Shown: in pieces, positions 29,391 through 38,711 of the stretch
Numbering within the stretch: position 1 is the first letter of the stretch
How the letters are laid out: each line of letters starts with the position of its first letter
Assembly (NCBI GenBank): GCA_016713645.1
Contig: JADJOU010000017.1
Location: forward strand, 52,980-116,979
DNA from: Bacteroidota bacterium
GTDB taxonomy: Bacteria; Bacteroidota; Bacteroidia; Chitinophagales; JADJOU01
Direction of reading: 5' to 3'
DNA length: 64,000 nt
Notes under the pieces: model-generated
Told to the model about the DNA's origin: nothing
Database searches by the model: none
The model's input: only the letters and a program-made list of their open reading frames with translations
Position numbers and translations under genes: made by a program

Positions 29391-31145
29391 TTAATTGTAA
29401 AAGGTTTTGATATTATCCGCATATTTTTGAAGGATAAATTTGCGTTTTACTTTCATCGTCGGGGTGAGTTCGCCATTGTCAATGGTCCATTCCTCTTGCA
29501 TCAATTCAAATTTCTTGACTTGTTCGACATGACCAAAGTTTACATTGATGCGATCAATTTCCTTTTGGACGAGTTCTACCACAGACGGATGTTTGGCGAT
29601 ATCTGCATTGGATTTGAAAGCGATTTTGGCCTGATTGCACCAGTCTCTTAAAACGAGGAAGTTCGGCACAATGAGCGCAGAGACAAATTTTTCATTTTCA
29701 CCTACGACAATCACTTGTTCAATATATCTCGATTCTTTGAGTTTGTTCTCAATCACTTGCGGGGCCACGTATTTGCCTCCAGAAGTTTTGAATAATTCCT
29801 TGATTCTATCCGTGATTTTTAAATATTTCCCATCGATCATAGTGCCCACATCTCCTGTGCGCAGCCATCCATCGACGATAGTCTGCTTGGTGATTTCTGG
29901 TTGGTTGTAATAGCCAATCATGACATTAGGTCCTTTGACTAAGATTTCATTTTGCTCGGAGAATTTGATCTCGACATTGGGGATCAACATGCCCACGGTG
30001 CCAAATTTAAAATTGCCCGCTTCAAATCGATTGAAAGTGACGACAGGAGATGTCTCTGTCTGTCCATATCCCTCTCTGACTTTGATTCCAGCAGCGTTGA
30101 ATACCCTAGCGAGTCGCTCTTGCAATGCTGCCGCTCCAGTGACGATGCCGATGAGATTACCGCCCAATCGCTCTCTCCATTTGCTATAGACCAATTTATC
30201 AGCTATCCAAAATTTAAAACTAAATCCTTGGTCTTCTTGATAATTATTGGCAATCCTCAATGCCCAGAAATAGAGTGCCTTCTTAGGTCCTGTGAGCGCA
30301 TTTCCAGCTTCAATAAATCGGTCGTAGACCTTTTCCAACAATCTCGGCACCGTGCTGAAGAAATGTGGCTTCACCTCTAAGAGATTGTCCCTGATTTTAT
30401 CCATATTCTCCGCATAGAAAACAGATACGCCAATGGAAAAGTAATAGTAAGTCACCGTTCGCTCGAAAATATGGCAGAGTGGCAAAAAGCTGAGCGCAAT
30501 TTGTCCTTTGACCAAGGGAAGCGAAGATTGAACGCCTTTGATATTCGAGACAATATTGTTGTGCGAAAGCATGACCCCTTTTGGAAATCCAGTGGTCCCT
30601 GAGGTATAGATAATGGTGGCCAATTCTTCTGGAAGAATCGATGCTTTGCGCTTATCCAATTCAGCTCTGTATTTTTCATCTGCATGAGATAAAAACTCTG
30701 TGATATTGGTGCAGTTTTCTACGGCATCAAAGGAATAGATTCCCTTGACGGATGGGCATTCTGGCAGAATGTGAGAGACGCGCGCATAGAGGTCTGCATC
30801 AGAGACGAAGACATATTTGATTTCAGCATTGTTGAATATATAGGCATAATCGCTTTCGCTGCTGGTGGGGTAAATGGGCACATTGATGGCACCCGCTTGC
30901 ATCATTCCATTGTCGCAGAAATTCCACTCAGGTCTATTGGGGCTGATGATGGAAATTTTATCGCCCTTTTGCACGCCGAGTGCCAAAAAAGCGAGGGAAT
31001 ACTGATCGACGATTTCTACACATTGCCGTGTAGAGTAATTGGTCCATTCTGTCGAATCACTGTATTTATAAGAAATACATTTCTCTTGCGAAAAATGGGC
31101 ATTTTGATAGTGCAAGACATCAAATAATCGCTCAAATGAATTCAT
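29391..31145 (-). CDS. Long-chain acyl-CoA synthetase (AMP-binding)
   Basis: A 584-residue adenylate-forming enzyme that activates fatty acids to acyl-CoA. Core motifs are visible: YTSGTTGFPKGVMLSHNN near residue 181, the YGQTETSPV motif near residue 365, the TGD motif in WLRTGDVG, and the hinge with KITDRIKELFKTSGGKYVAP near residue 447. The length and GKYVAP signature match the long-chain FadD15-like group. It stands alone, divergent from the ORF6N remnant. Confidence 0.93.
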   Translation of the reverse strand: MNSFERLFDVLHYQNAHFSQEKCISYKYSDSTEWTNYSTRQCVEIVDQYSLAFLALGVQKGDKISIISPNRPEWNFCDNGMMQAGAINVPIYPTSSESDYAYIFNNAEIKYVFVSDADLYARVSHILPECPSVKGIYSFDAVENCTNITEFLSHADEKYRAELDKRKASILPEELATIIYTSGTTGFPKGVMLSHNNIVSNIKGVQSSLPLVKGQIALSFLPLCHIFERTVTYYYFSIGVSVFYAENMDKIRDNLLEVKPHFFSTVPRLLEKVYDRFIEAGNALTGPKKALYFWALRIANNYQEDQGFSFKFWIADKLVYSKWRERLGGNLIGIVTGAAALQERLARVFNAAGIKVREGYGQTETSPVVTFNRFEAGNFKFGTVGMLIPNVEIKFSEQNEILVKGPNVMIGYYNQPEITKQTIVDGWLRTGDVGTMIDGKYLKITDRIKELFKTSGGKYVAPQVIENKLKESRYIEQVIVVGENEKFVSALIVPNFLVLRDWCNQAKIAFKSNADIAKHPSVVELVQKEIDRINVNFGHVEQVKKFELMQEEWTIDNGELTPTMKVKRKFILQKYADNIKTFYN

Positions 31146-31368
31146 AGGCCAAACTATTTTTTGCTAATGTAATATTTTTTTCAAAATTAGGGGAACTGAA
31201 TTCTGTAGCAATTGGATATTGTTGTCAATGGAATCTTGAAGTCGCATTTTACGTCTTCAAATTAAGAGGCTTTTTGAGTTATTGCACCGTAGATAGAAAT
31301 TTTCATATCTGGTTAAATGATTTCCTGTTATTTTTACTACTCGTTTTAAAAGTTGAAAAAAATATTGT

Positions 31369-31886
31369 ATGAATAAGGTAAACTTAAAGCTTATAGAAGA
31401 AGCTATTTTCGAATTGCGAGGGCATAAAATCATGTTAGATTTTGTTTTAGCAGAAATGTACGAAACTGAAACCAAATATTTAAAAGGGCTGTCAAAAATA
31501 ATATAGAGCGATTTCCCGCTGACTTTATGTTTGAGCTTACCAAGGCAGAATGGGAAATTTTAAGGTGCAATTTTAGCACCTTAGATAATTCTGGAAGAGG
31601 AAAACATTTGAAATACATGCCATAGGCCTTTACAGAACAGGGAGTTGCTATGTTGAGTAGTGTACTCAATAGTTCTAAAGCGATAGAGATTAATATTGGC
31701 ATAATAAGAGCTTTTGTCATGATTAGACAATATGCGCTTACCTATAAAGAATTGAGCACACAACTAAAGGCAATTGAAGGCAAATTTAAAGATGTGTATG
31801 AAGCAATAAACTATTTATTGCAAAAAGACAAAATGCAGGTAAGTCAAGGGGAAAGAGTGAATATTGGTTATAAAATAAAGAGATGA
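31369..31886 (+). pseudogene. ORF6N-domain DNA-binding protein remnant
   Basis: The two halves translate as an ORF6N-family protein, a domain of phage and mobile-element origin thought to bind DNA. The first half runs MNKVNLKLIEEAIFELRGHK and ends early because the G run 31486-31488 is three G; four G continues as KGAVKNNIERFPADFMFEL. A second break is an in-frame TAG at 31623 where the family has Tyr (P-[Y]-AFTEQGVAMLSSVLNS). The C-terminal helix part is intact. The extra nonsense codon, not explained by a run-length change, makes real decay possible. No phage or transposon gene flanks it. Confidence 0.8.
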
Positions 31887-31910
31887 TATTCAGTTATGCG
31901 AATTAAAAAT

Positions 31911-31957
31911 TGCCATGAATGCACGAATGAATCCATTTTATTCGTGCATTCGTGGCA
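31911..31957. repeat. Near-perfect palindromic intergenic element
   Basis: TGCCATGAATGCACGAATGAA (31911-31931) is matched by TTTATTCGTGCATTCGTGGCA (31937-31957) as an inverted repeat with 19 of 21 pairs and a 5-base loop. The GAATGCACGAAT core is one I recall from scattered intergenic repeats in unrelated environmental genomes. It lies between the ORF6N remnant and the YrdC gene, and lacks a T tract, so it is not a standard terminator. Confidence 0.75.
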
Positions 31958-32082
31958 TTTAAAAACAATGCAATGGATGTTTTTAGTATTTTATGTGTTT
32001 TGTTAGAGAATATCTTGACCTTATAAATCCTGTATTGCATTCTTTCATTCTAATTTTGTATCATTGTAAAAAAGAATCTATT

Positions 32083-32697
32083 TTGCTCATAAGGATTGAT
32101 TGTGATAAGCCCGACGAAAGGCGTTGGAAGATGGTGATTGATTGCCTCAAAAAAGGCGGTGTGATTATCTATCCCACAGATACCGTCTATACGATTGGTT
32201 GTGATTTATATCATTATGAGGCGTATAAGAAAATTTGTGCCATCAAAAATATTCATCCCAAAAAGGCCAATTTCTCCATTGTTTGCAGCGATTTTAGCCA
32301 CTTGTCCAATTATGCCAAACAGCTATCTACCAGTCAATATCGACTGCTCAAGCGATATCTTCCAGGTCCTTATACCTTTATTCTCGAGGCGACCAAAGAA
32401 GTGAGTAAGATATTTGAACACAATAAAAGCACCATCGGCTATCGAATCCCCAATAGTCCCATTTGCAGTGAAATCGTCACCCAGCTGGGCAATCCCATTT
32501 TTTCTGCTTCCATTAAAATTGACGACGATGTATTGGAATACCTCTCTGATCCCGAAGATATTTACGAATTATTCAGTGATCAAATAGATATGATGATTGA
32601 TGGTGGAATTGGCGGCATTGAGCCTTCCACCATCATTGACTTCTCCTCTGGTGAACCAGAATTAATACGGATGGGAAAAGGGCCTATTGATTTTTGA
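32083..32697 (+). CDS. YrdC/Sua5-type protein (threonylcarbamoyl-AMP synthase family)
   Basis: About 204 residues of the YrdC fold. Members make threonylcarbamoyl-AMP for tRNA t6A; the YciO branch is of less certain function. The core begins LIRIDCDKPDERRWKMV, then GGVIIYPTDTVYTIGCDLYH. The pocket segment after it is KKANFSIVCSDF. I start at TTG 32083 because family members begin at this MLIRI-like point and the frame upstream adds a non-conserved hydrophobic stretch. ATG 32131 would cut into the conserved start. It overlaps the convergent M48 gene by 14 bases. Confidence 0.85.
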   Translation: MLIRIDCDKPDERRWKMVIDCLKKGGVIIYPTDTVYTIGCDLYHYEAYKKICAIKNIHPKKANFSIVCSDFSHLSNYAKQLSTSQYRLLKRYLPGPYTFILEATKEVSKIFEHNKSTIGYRIPNSPICSEIVTQLGNPIFSASIKIDDDVLEYLSDPEDIYELFSDQIDMMIDGGIGGIEPSTIIDFSSGEPELIRMGKGPIDF

Positions 32698-33691
32698 TAT
32701 TGTTGAAATGCTGCAACAAAATAGGAGAGGATTGAATCTGCTTTTGTTGTGCACTGACTTTTTTTGCATTCTCTATGCGGTCCTCTGTCAGTGGATGTGT
32801 GCTGAGCAATTTCATAATCGTATTGTCCATCTTCATCTTTTTCTCTTCTTCTTTTAGAGTCTCAAATAAGCGCAACATGCCTTTGATATCAATTCCTTTC
32901 TTTTGCATCAATTCCATGCCTTTATTATCCGCTTCAATTTCCAAACTCCTCGAATAGCTCAAATTGTTCAATTCATTGGCGTGGTCTGCCACGACACCGA
33001 TGATGGCACTTGCATCGCCTATCAGGACGGAGAGAAATAGGTAATTCGATAGACTTTTGAAAACAGATTTAGTCGTGTGTTTTTGATTGATATGGCTGAG
33101 CTCATGAGCAATGACGGCGGCGAGTTCCTCGGGTGTTTTCATCTTTTGAAGAATGCCTGTATTGATGACCATAAATCCACCTGGCATGGCATAAGCATTG
33201 ACTTCTTTATCGACGACTACATCCAATACAATTGGGTAAGGACTTTCATAGCCGAGCTCTTTGTAAAATGCGCGCAAGTTTTTTGTTTTGGCGCTATCGA
33301 GGGTATTGTTTTCTAATACATTTTTGTGGTAAATTTCTCCCATTTGAATTTCATATTCTCGCGGAAATGAAGCGGCCAATAATCCTGAAACCCATGACAA
33401 TCCTATGAAGTAGGCAAAAGCAAAAAAGGCGAGCGTAGCGACTATAATCACGGTCAATTTTGCCGTAGTAGATTGATTGTATTTTGAATGCACTGTTTGA
33501 AGCATGTTTCTACCTCGAATGGCTTTTGCCAATTTTCCCCATTCTTTTTCAGTCTCTGAGATCATCAATTTTGCATCTGCAATTTCCGTATGATATATAA
33601 TCCATAAGCCATCTTCAACTTTATAAGTGAGCTCTTTTAAATCCCATTTTTCTTCGCTGATTTTACCCTGTTCAACAAAGTGAATTTGCAA
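32684..33691 (-). CDS. M48 family metalloprotease with membrane anchor
   Basis: A 335-residue zinc protease. An N-terminal cytoplasmic part (residues 1-75) and one strong transmembrane segment (~77-100) precede the M48 domain. The zinc motif HELSH is at residues 196-200 and the third ligand lies in the EIEAD segment near residue 253. Similar periplasmic proteases (BepA/LoiP-like) degrade misfolded outer-membrane proteins; that role is inferred. The N-terminal region ahead of the helix has no signal and is not one I recognise. Confidence 0.9.
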   Translation of the reverse strand: MQIHFVEQGKISEEKWDLKELTYKVEDGLWIIYHTEIADAKLMISETEKEWGKLAKAIRGRNMLQTVHSKYNQSTTAKLTVIIVATLAFFAFAYFIGLSWVSGLLAASFPREYEIQMGEIYHKNVLENNTLDSAKTKNLRAFYKELGYESPYPIVLDVVVDKEVNAYAMPGGFMVINTGILQKMKTPEELAAVIAHELSHINQKHTTKSVFKSLSNYLFLSVLIGDASAIIGVVADHANELNNLSYSRSLEIEADNKGMELMQKKGIDIKGMLRLFETLKEEEKKMKMDNTIMKLLSTHPLTEDRIENAKKVSAQQKQIQSSPILLQHFNNIKNQ

Positions 33692-33772
33692 TTCATCATG
33701 GTTTAAAATTATGGAACAATCAATTCCTGATAGGTTTTCGCGTGAAAGTATCTTCCTGTGAGCATATGTATT

Positions 33773-34342
33773 TTATTTTATTCTAGCAATTTGATTCACT
33801 TTGAAATCCTCCCAAATATAGTCAGGGAGAATGACTTTATTCTCATATTCAAATAGAATATTTCCCTTCGCAAAGCAATCATAGACGAGTTCTGAGCAAA
33901 CAAAATGTCGATTTTTTATCTTCCTTCCCGCGTTGAAAAGCATGCGTTTAACGATTCTAACCAATTCTTTTTTATCATAAGGGCGAGTCATTTGATCAAA
34001 GCCAAATGAGAATATTTTAGTGAGAGAATCTGGTTGGATTTCTTCTGAAAGTCTTGCCAACATGACTTTTCCCGGATATGTTTTTGTATAGAAAGAAAGT
34101 GGGGTGAGGTGCACGCCACCATTTCTGCCGCTCTCTAATACCATGATTCGATCGATGGATTCTACCCTGAATATCATGCCGCAATGACTGAATGTAGACT
34201 TGGTAAAGCGCTTGATAATTCTAGAGAAAAGCGAACGGCCGCTGCAGAAAATTAAGTCCCCAGATTTCACTTGGCCTCTGATGGTTTCATAAGGTCGAAT
34301 TGCTATTTGGGATATTTCCAATTCCGTGATATGAGCAGCCAT
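33773..34342 (-). CDS. YiiX/YebB-like NlpC/P60 superfamily hydrolase
   Basis: A 189-residue protein of the permuted NlpC/P60 (DUF830, YiiX-like) group. The sequence GDLIFCSGRSLFSRII starts the core, THE His in SHCGMIFRV and the Cys in HFVCSELVYDCF are the expected catalytic pair in permuted order. No signal peptide is seen, so it is probably cytoplasmic. Activity on amide-linked lipids or peptides is typical of the group, but its substrate is unknown. Confidence 0.82.
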   Translation of the reverse strand: MAAHITELEISQIAIRPYETIRGQVKSGDLIFCSGRSLFSRIIKRFTKSTFSHCGMIFRVESIDRIMVLESGRNGGVHLTPLSFYTKTYPGKVMLARLSEEIQPDSLTKIFSFGFDQMTRPYDKKELVRIVKRMLFNAGRKIKNRHFVCSELVYDCFAKGNILFEYENKVILPDYIWEDFKVNQIARIK

Positions 34343-34362
34343 TGGGAGAAAACTTTTTTATG

Positions 34363-34395
34363 CAAAGCTAGCTTTTTTTCCATTTTTTATTCAAA
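34363..34395 (-). promoter_or_regulatory. Promoter for the YiiX-like gene
   Basis: On the minus strand TTTG (34392-34395) and TAGCTTTG (34363-34370) are 21 bases apart, and the start codon lies 20 nt downstream. Confidence 0.55.
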
Positions 34396-34483
34396 TATAC
34401 CTGAATCGAGCTAAATAATGTTTGCTTGATTTTTTCAATGAATTGATTCATTTGACTTATTTTTACTCGAAAAATATAATAGT

Positions 34484-35821
34484 ATGAATTATTTAATTAA
34501 AAATACTTCAATCATCAATGAAGGGAAAACTTTTACAGGTGATGTTTATATAAAAGATGGTTTGATTGAGCGCATAGGCGATAATCTCTCACCGAAAGAA
34601 AATTGCTCAGAAATCAATGGAGAAGGGCTGCATCTAATGCCTGGCGCAATCGATGATCAAGTGCATTTTCGAGAACCGAGATTGACGCATAAAGCGAATA
34701 TTTATACAGAGTCGAGGGCTGCAGTGGCAGGAGGCACAACGAGTTTCATGGAAATGCCCAATACAAATCCTCCAGCATTTACGAGGGAATTGTTGGAACA
34801 AAAATATGAGATTGCGAGTAGGACTTCTTTAGCAAATTATTCCTTCTTTATGGGCACTTCCAATGACAATCTAGAGGAAATAGAGCGTGTCGATCCAACA
34901 AAAGTCTGTGGTGTGAAGATATTCATGGGAAGTTCGACAGGTAATTTATTGGTAGACAATCCAACGACACTAGATCATATATTCGCCAATTGTCCGACTC
35001 TAATTGCCACCCATTGCGAGGACGAGCGCCGCATCAACGAACGACTAGCGATGTTTCAAGAGAAATACGGAGATCAAATTCCATTCTCTGCCCATCCACT
35101 CATTCGCGATGAAGAAGTCTGTTTTATTTCATCAAGATTGGCTTGTGATTTAGCGAAAAAGCACAATAGCCGTTTGCATATTTTGCATATCACCACAGAA
35201 GAGGAAATAGCGTTATTCTCTAATAAATTGCCTCTTGAACAGAAGCGGATCACCGCAGAAGTCTGTGTGCATCACCTTTGGTATGACAGTGATGATTATG
35301 AACAATTGGGTTCGCAGATTAAATGCAATCCTGCGGTGAAAGCACCTAGACATAAGCCGAAATTATTAGAAGCATTAAAGAGCAATACGTTCGACATCAT
35401 TGCTTCTGACCATGCACCGCATACTTGGGAGGAGAAACAACAGGGATATTTAAAAGCACCTTCAGGATTGCCCTTAGTTCAGCATACCTTGACGATGATG
35501 TTGGAATTTTATCATCAGGGTAAAATCAGCAAGGAGCAAATTGTCGAAAAGATGTGCCACGCACCTGCAATTTGTTTTCGTTTGGAGAACAGAGGTTTTA
35601 TTCGCGAGGGATACGCCGCCGACCTCGTTTTGCTCGATTTAAATAAGGCAACTACTGTTGACAAATCCAATATTTTTTATAAATGTGGATGGAGTCCTTT
35701 GGAAGGGCAAACTTTCCAATCAAGCATCAATAGCACTTTCGTAAACGGAAATTTGGTGTTTAAAGAAGGATTGTTTTTCGATGAAAATTGTGGAGAGCGT
35801 TTATTATTCAGACCGCTATAA
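34484..35821 (+). CDS. pyrC: Dihydroorotase (amidohydrolase family)
   Basis: Catalyses ring closure of carbamoyl aspartate in pyrimidine synthesis. The 445-residue protein has the amidohydrolase landmarks: the start of the metal site DDQVHFREP (residues ~58-66), the Lys expected to be carboxylated in CGVKIFMGSS, His in LIATHCEDE, His in RLHILHITT, and Asp in IIASDHAPHT. The first His of the usual HxH pair is Gln here (QVH); I recall this DDQVHFREP form in other Bacteroidota, so it is probably a lineage trait. An allantoinase-like role is the alternative. Confidence 0.9.
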   Translation: MNYLIKNTSIINEGKTFTGDVYIKDGLIERIGDNLSPKENCSEINGEGLHLMPGAIDDQVHFREPRLTHKANIYTESRAAVAGGTTSFMEMPNTNPPAFTRELLEQKYEIASRTSLANYSFFMGTSNDNLEEIERVDPTKVCGVKIFMGSSTGNLLVDNPTTLDHIFANCPTLIATHCEDERRINERLAMFQEKYGDQIPFSAHPLIRDEEVCFISSRLACDLAKKHNSRLHILHITTEEEIALFSNKLPLEQKRITAEVCVHHLWYDSDDYEQLGSQIKCNPAVKAPRHKPKLLEALKSNTFDIIASDHAPHTWEEKQQGYLKAPSGLPLVQHTLTMMLEFYHQGKISKEQIVEKMCHAPAICFRLENRGFIREGYAADLVLLDLNKATTVDKSNIFYKCGWSPLEGQTFQSSINSTFVNGNLVFKEGLFFDENCGERLLFRPL

Positions 35822-35949
35822 TAGCTGAAAGTTATATACACATTGCCTTTTGGCTTGTCGTAAGCGAATTAATTGTTAAAACATTTTGATGAAATTAGGA
35901 ATTTCATAAACAATTCTTATTTTTGTCGTCCAATAAACCAATATTAACC

Positions 35950-36505
35950 ATGAATTTATCTGAAATAGTGAGTATTACAAATATGCCGGGCTTGTGGCAG
36001 ATCGTTAAGAAGAGAACGGACGGAATGATTGTAAAATCTCTATTAGATGACAAAACAACTTTTGTTTCTCAAAGACAAAATATGTTTACCCCATTGGAGA
36101 ATATTACCATGTATACAAATGATGAGCCGTTAGAGCTAAAGTCAATTTTGCTTACAATGAAAAAAGTGAGCAAGACTAACCCACCAGCTGATGTGAAGGC
36201 TGACGGGGGCGACTTTGCGCGCTTATTTTGAGAAAATTGTTCCAAATTTCGATCAAGAGCGCGTCTATACAAGCGATATCGTTAAATTGATTAAGTGGTA
36301 TCATTTATTGAACGGAAAGAATCTAATTGTAGAGGATGAGCCTAAAGCAGAAGCCAAAACAAAAGAGGTCGCTTCAGAGGCAAAAGCAGAAGTAGCAGAG
36401 GAGCCGAAACCAAAAGCAAAGAAGACGAAGAAAGCAGAGCCTGCTGAAGATGCTGAGGTGGCAGAAGTTAAGCCAAAAGCAAAGAAAACAAAAAAAGCAG
36501 AATAA
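35950..36505 (+). CDS. DUF5606 protein with Lys/Ala-rich tail (frameshifted)
   Basis: A conserved Bacteroidota protein of the DUF5606 type, about 185 residues. It starts MNLSEIVSITNMPGLWQIVKKR at 35950; the SH3-like front is followed by ENITMYTNDEPLELKSIL. The frame is interrupted at the G run 36205-36209; four G instead of five gives ADGATLRAYFEKIVPNFDQERV. From residue ~130 the tail is low-complexity Lys/Ala/Glu and contains the unit KPKAKKTKKAE twice, as in nucleic-acid-binding tails. Function is unknown. A terminator follows directly. Confidence 0.83.
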
Positions 36506-36508
36506 ATT

Positions 36509-36537
36509 AAAAAGCAACCTCAGGGTTGCTTTTTTTA
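36509..36537 (+). terminator. Intrinsic terminator after the DUF5606 gene
   Basis: Stem AAAGCAACC / GGTTGCTTT (36511-36532) with a 4-base loop and a T tract; it ends 12 nt before the next gene's start. Confidence 0.9.
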
Positions 36538-36548
36538 TATCATAGAAT

Positions 36549-37199
36549 ATGACTCAAGTTAAAAAATTCACCTTTAATCCATTTCAAGAGAATACCTATA
36601 TCGTCTATGATGAGACCAAGGAGTGCATTGTCATTGACCCCGGAGCCTATTTCCCACATGAGTGTGAGGAATTGTTAGACTTTATTCGAGTGCATGCATT
36701 GAAACCCATGCATTTGATCAATACACATTGTCATATAGACCATGTTCTATCGAATAAATTGGTCGCGGAGACATTTGGATTGAAATTGACAGGACACCAG
36801 CAAGAGCAATTGTATTTGGATGCATTATTGGCGACAGGCGCTTAGTATGGAGTTCCTGTAGAAGAAAGTCCCCCGATTGAAATTTTTATCAAAGAAGGGG
36901 ATATCATCTCCTTTGGAAATACAGTATTGAAAGTCTATAACACTCCAGGACACAGCATTGCTAGTATAATCCTTCATTGTGAAAAAGCAGGTTTTGCCCT
37001 TGTTGGGGATGTGATTTTTCATAGAAGTATCGGGCGAACCGATTTGCCTGGCGGTAATTTTGAAGTATTGAAAAAATCAATTCTTAAAAAGGTTTACACG
37101 CTTCCCTTAGAGACTGTATTGTATTGTGGGCATGAAGGCGAGACAACTGTAGGAGAGGAGCGGGTATTCAATCCATTTGTCACAATGGAGGGGAATTAG
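36549..37199 (+). CDS. MBL-fold hydrolase, glyoxalase II-like (in-frame stop)
   Basis: Metallo-beta-lactamase fold hydrolase of the YcbL/glyoxalase II-like type, about 216 residues. Metal motif THCHIDH is near residue 58; His in NTPGHS, Asp in VGDVIF and the closing CGHEGETTVGEE complete the site. A TAG at 36843 interrupts the protein between residues 98 and 100, in the same frame on both sides, so this is a base substitution or true nonsense codon, not a run-length error. The conserved sequence on both sides argues against old decay. Re-initiation downstream would lose the metal motif. Confidence 0.85.
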
Positions 37200-37561
37200 T
37201 TGGGAAAACCCAAGCACTTCCAGGATTTTATTTTGACAATTTCTGCATCTGACAATTTCCCTGAATTATCTGCGGGCATGTCTTTACATGTGCTAGAAGA
37301 CCATTCGACTGAACAAATTAAATCGCGCAAATTGATAGCACTTTTAACGCCTTCTAAACTCTCTAGATTTGGCGCAGAAGCTCCGTGACATTTAACACAT
37401 CTAGTTTGCATGATGGCTTTAATGCTATTGGAATAGGTCACGCGCTCGTTTTCACAATTACTTGTAGTGGCTGTCTTGCCGCAACTAGCAAAGGTGAATA
37501 ATATTGAAAGAGGAATAAACGTAAGAAAAAATAAATTTTTATTACAAATCATTTTATGCAT
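37196..37561 (-). CDS. Heme-c lipoprotein overlapping dnaN
   Basis: A 121-residue lipoprotein: signal with lipobox-like ending TFASC (Cys near residue 27), then a single CVKCH heme site near residue 57 inside RVTYSNSIKAIMQTRCVKCHG, the pattern of small cytochrome-like c domains in Bacteroidota lipoproteins. Further Cys residues (CSVEWSSSTC) could form a disulfide. The start overlaps the dnaN stop by eight bases; ATG 37552 is an equally good start, just after dnaN. It converges on the MBL gene with a 4-base overlap. Function in electron transfer is inferred. Confidence 0.75.
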   Translation of the reverse strand: MHKMICNKNLFFLTFIPLSILFTFASCGKTATTSNCENERVTYSNSIKAIMQTRCVKCHGASAPNLESLEGVKSAINLRDLICSVEWSSSTCKDMPADNSGKLSDAEIVKIKSWKCLGFPN

Positions 37562-38675
37562 TTAACATAATAGGCATAATCAACATCAATAGATCTTCAT
37601 TTTCATCCATCTCCGTCGGTGTAATAACACCAGCTCTTGAAGAAATTGAAAATTCTCCTTTGATATCTTCTGTATTTAACACACCCAACATCTCGATAAG
37701 GTACTTTGAATTAAAGCCGATAGTCAAATCATCGCCATTATAATTGCAAAATAAATTTTCTTGCGCTTCATTGGAGAAGTCGATATCTTTTGCTGAGACC
37801 TTCAATTCACTTCCAGCCATAGTCAATACGACTTGGTAAGTTGTTTTATTGGAGAAGATAGATGTTCTTTTCAATGAATTTTGAAGGTCTGTTCTATTGA
37901 TGACCAATAAATTTGGATTGTCCATTGGAATCACAGCATTGTAATCTGGATATCTGCCCTCAATCAATCGACAAATCAAATTCACAGAGCCAAATTTGAA
38001 ATAGGCATTTGAATTGTTAAATGAAATGGTAACAATCGATTCATCATCTGGCAATGAGCCTTTGAGCAATCCGAGCGCTTTTCTTGGAAGGATGAAATTT
38101 GCACTGTTTTCACTCTTGATATCGCGTCTTTTGTATCTGACCAATTTCTGAGCATCTGTCGCAACGAAAGTCGTTCCATCAGGATCTAATTGCATATAAA
38201 CTCCTGTCATAGCTGGTCTCATCTCATCGTTGCTCACAGCAAAAATGGTTTGATTGATGGCTCTTGAAAGCACTTTTGCAGGAATTTTTATTTCTGAAGT
38301 CTCTGCTTCTTGTGGTAATTTAGGGAAATCATCGGCGTTTTCACCGCTTAATTTATACTTACCATTGCTACTGGTGATTTCAACACTCAAACCATCTTCA
38401 GCATGGATCGTAAATGTTAAAGGTTGTTCTGGCAATGTTTTAAGCGTTTCTAGCAATAATTTTGCGGGAATGGCGATTCTCCCATTTTCATTGGATTCAA
38501 CAGCAATGCTCGTGCTCATAGACGTCTCTAAATCAGAAGCGACAATTTTCAATGTCCCTTTTTCGATATCGAAAAGAAAATCTTCTAAGATAGGTAAGAC
38601 ATTATTTGTGCCTATCACCCCGCTGATTTGTTGAAGACTCTTGAGCAAAGATTGTGTGGATACAATAAATTTCAT
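37554..38675 (-). CDS. dnaN: DNA polymerase III sliding clamp (beta subunit)
   Basis: The ring clamp that holds the replicative polymerase on DNA. The protein starts MKFIVSTQSLLKSLQQISGV at 38675, 373 residues, normal for the family; the frame extends 13 codons further but that part is not conserved. Three clamp repeats are implied by length, with conserved stretches such as VATDAQKLVRYKR and the MLIMPIML end. It is not near dnaA or recF in this window. Confidence 0.97.
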   Translation of the reverse strand: MKFIVSTQSLLKSLQQISGVIGTNNVLPILEDFLFDIEKGTLKIVASDLETSMSTSIAVESNENGRIAIPAKLLLETLKTLPEQPLTFTIHAEDGLSVEITSSNGKYKLSGENADDFPKLPQEAETSEIKIPAKVLSRAINQTIFAVSNDEMRPAMTGVYMQLDPDGTTFVATDAQKLVRYKRRDIKSENSANFILPRKALGLLKGSLPDDESIVTISFNNSNAYFKFGSVNLICRLIEGRYPDYNAVIPMDNPNLLVINRTDLQNSLKRTSIFSNKTTYQVVLTMAGSELKVSAKDIDFSNEAQENLFCNYNGDDLTIGFNSKYLIEMLGVLNTEDIKGEFSISSRAGVITPTEMDENEDLLMLIMPIMLNA

Positions 38676-38711
38676 GTGTGTATGATTTGCGTATTTTACT
38701 AAATTAATGCA

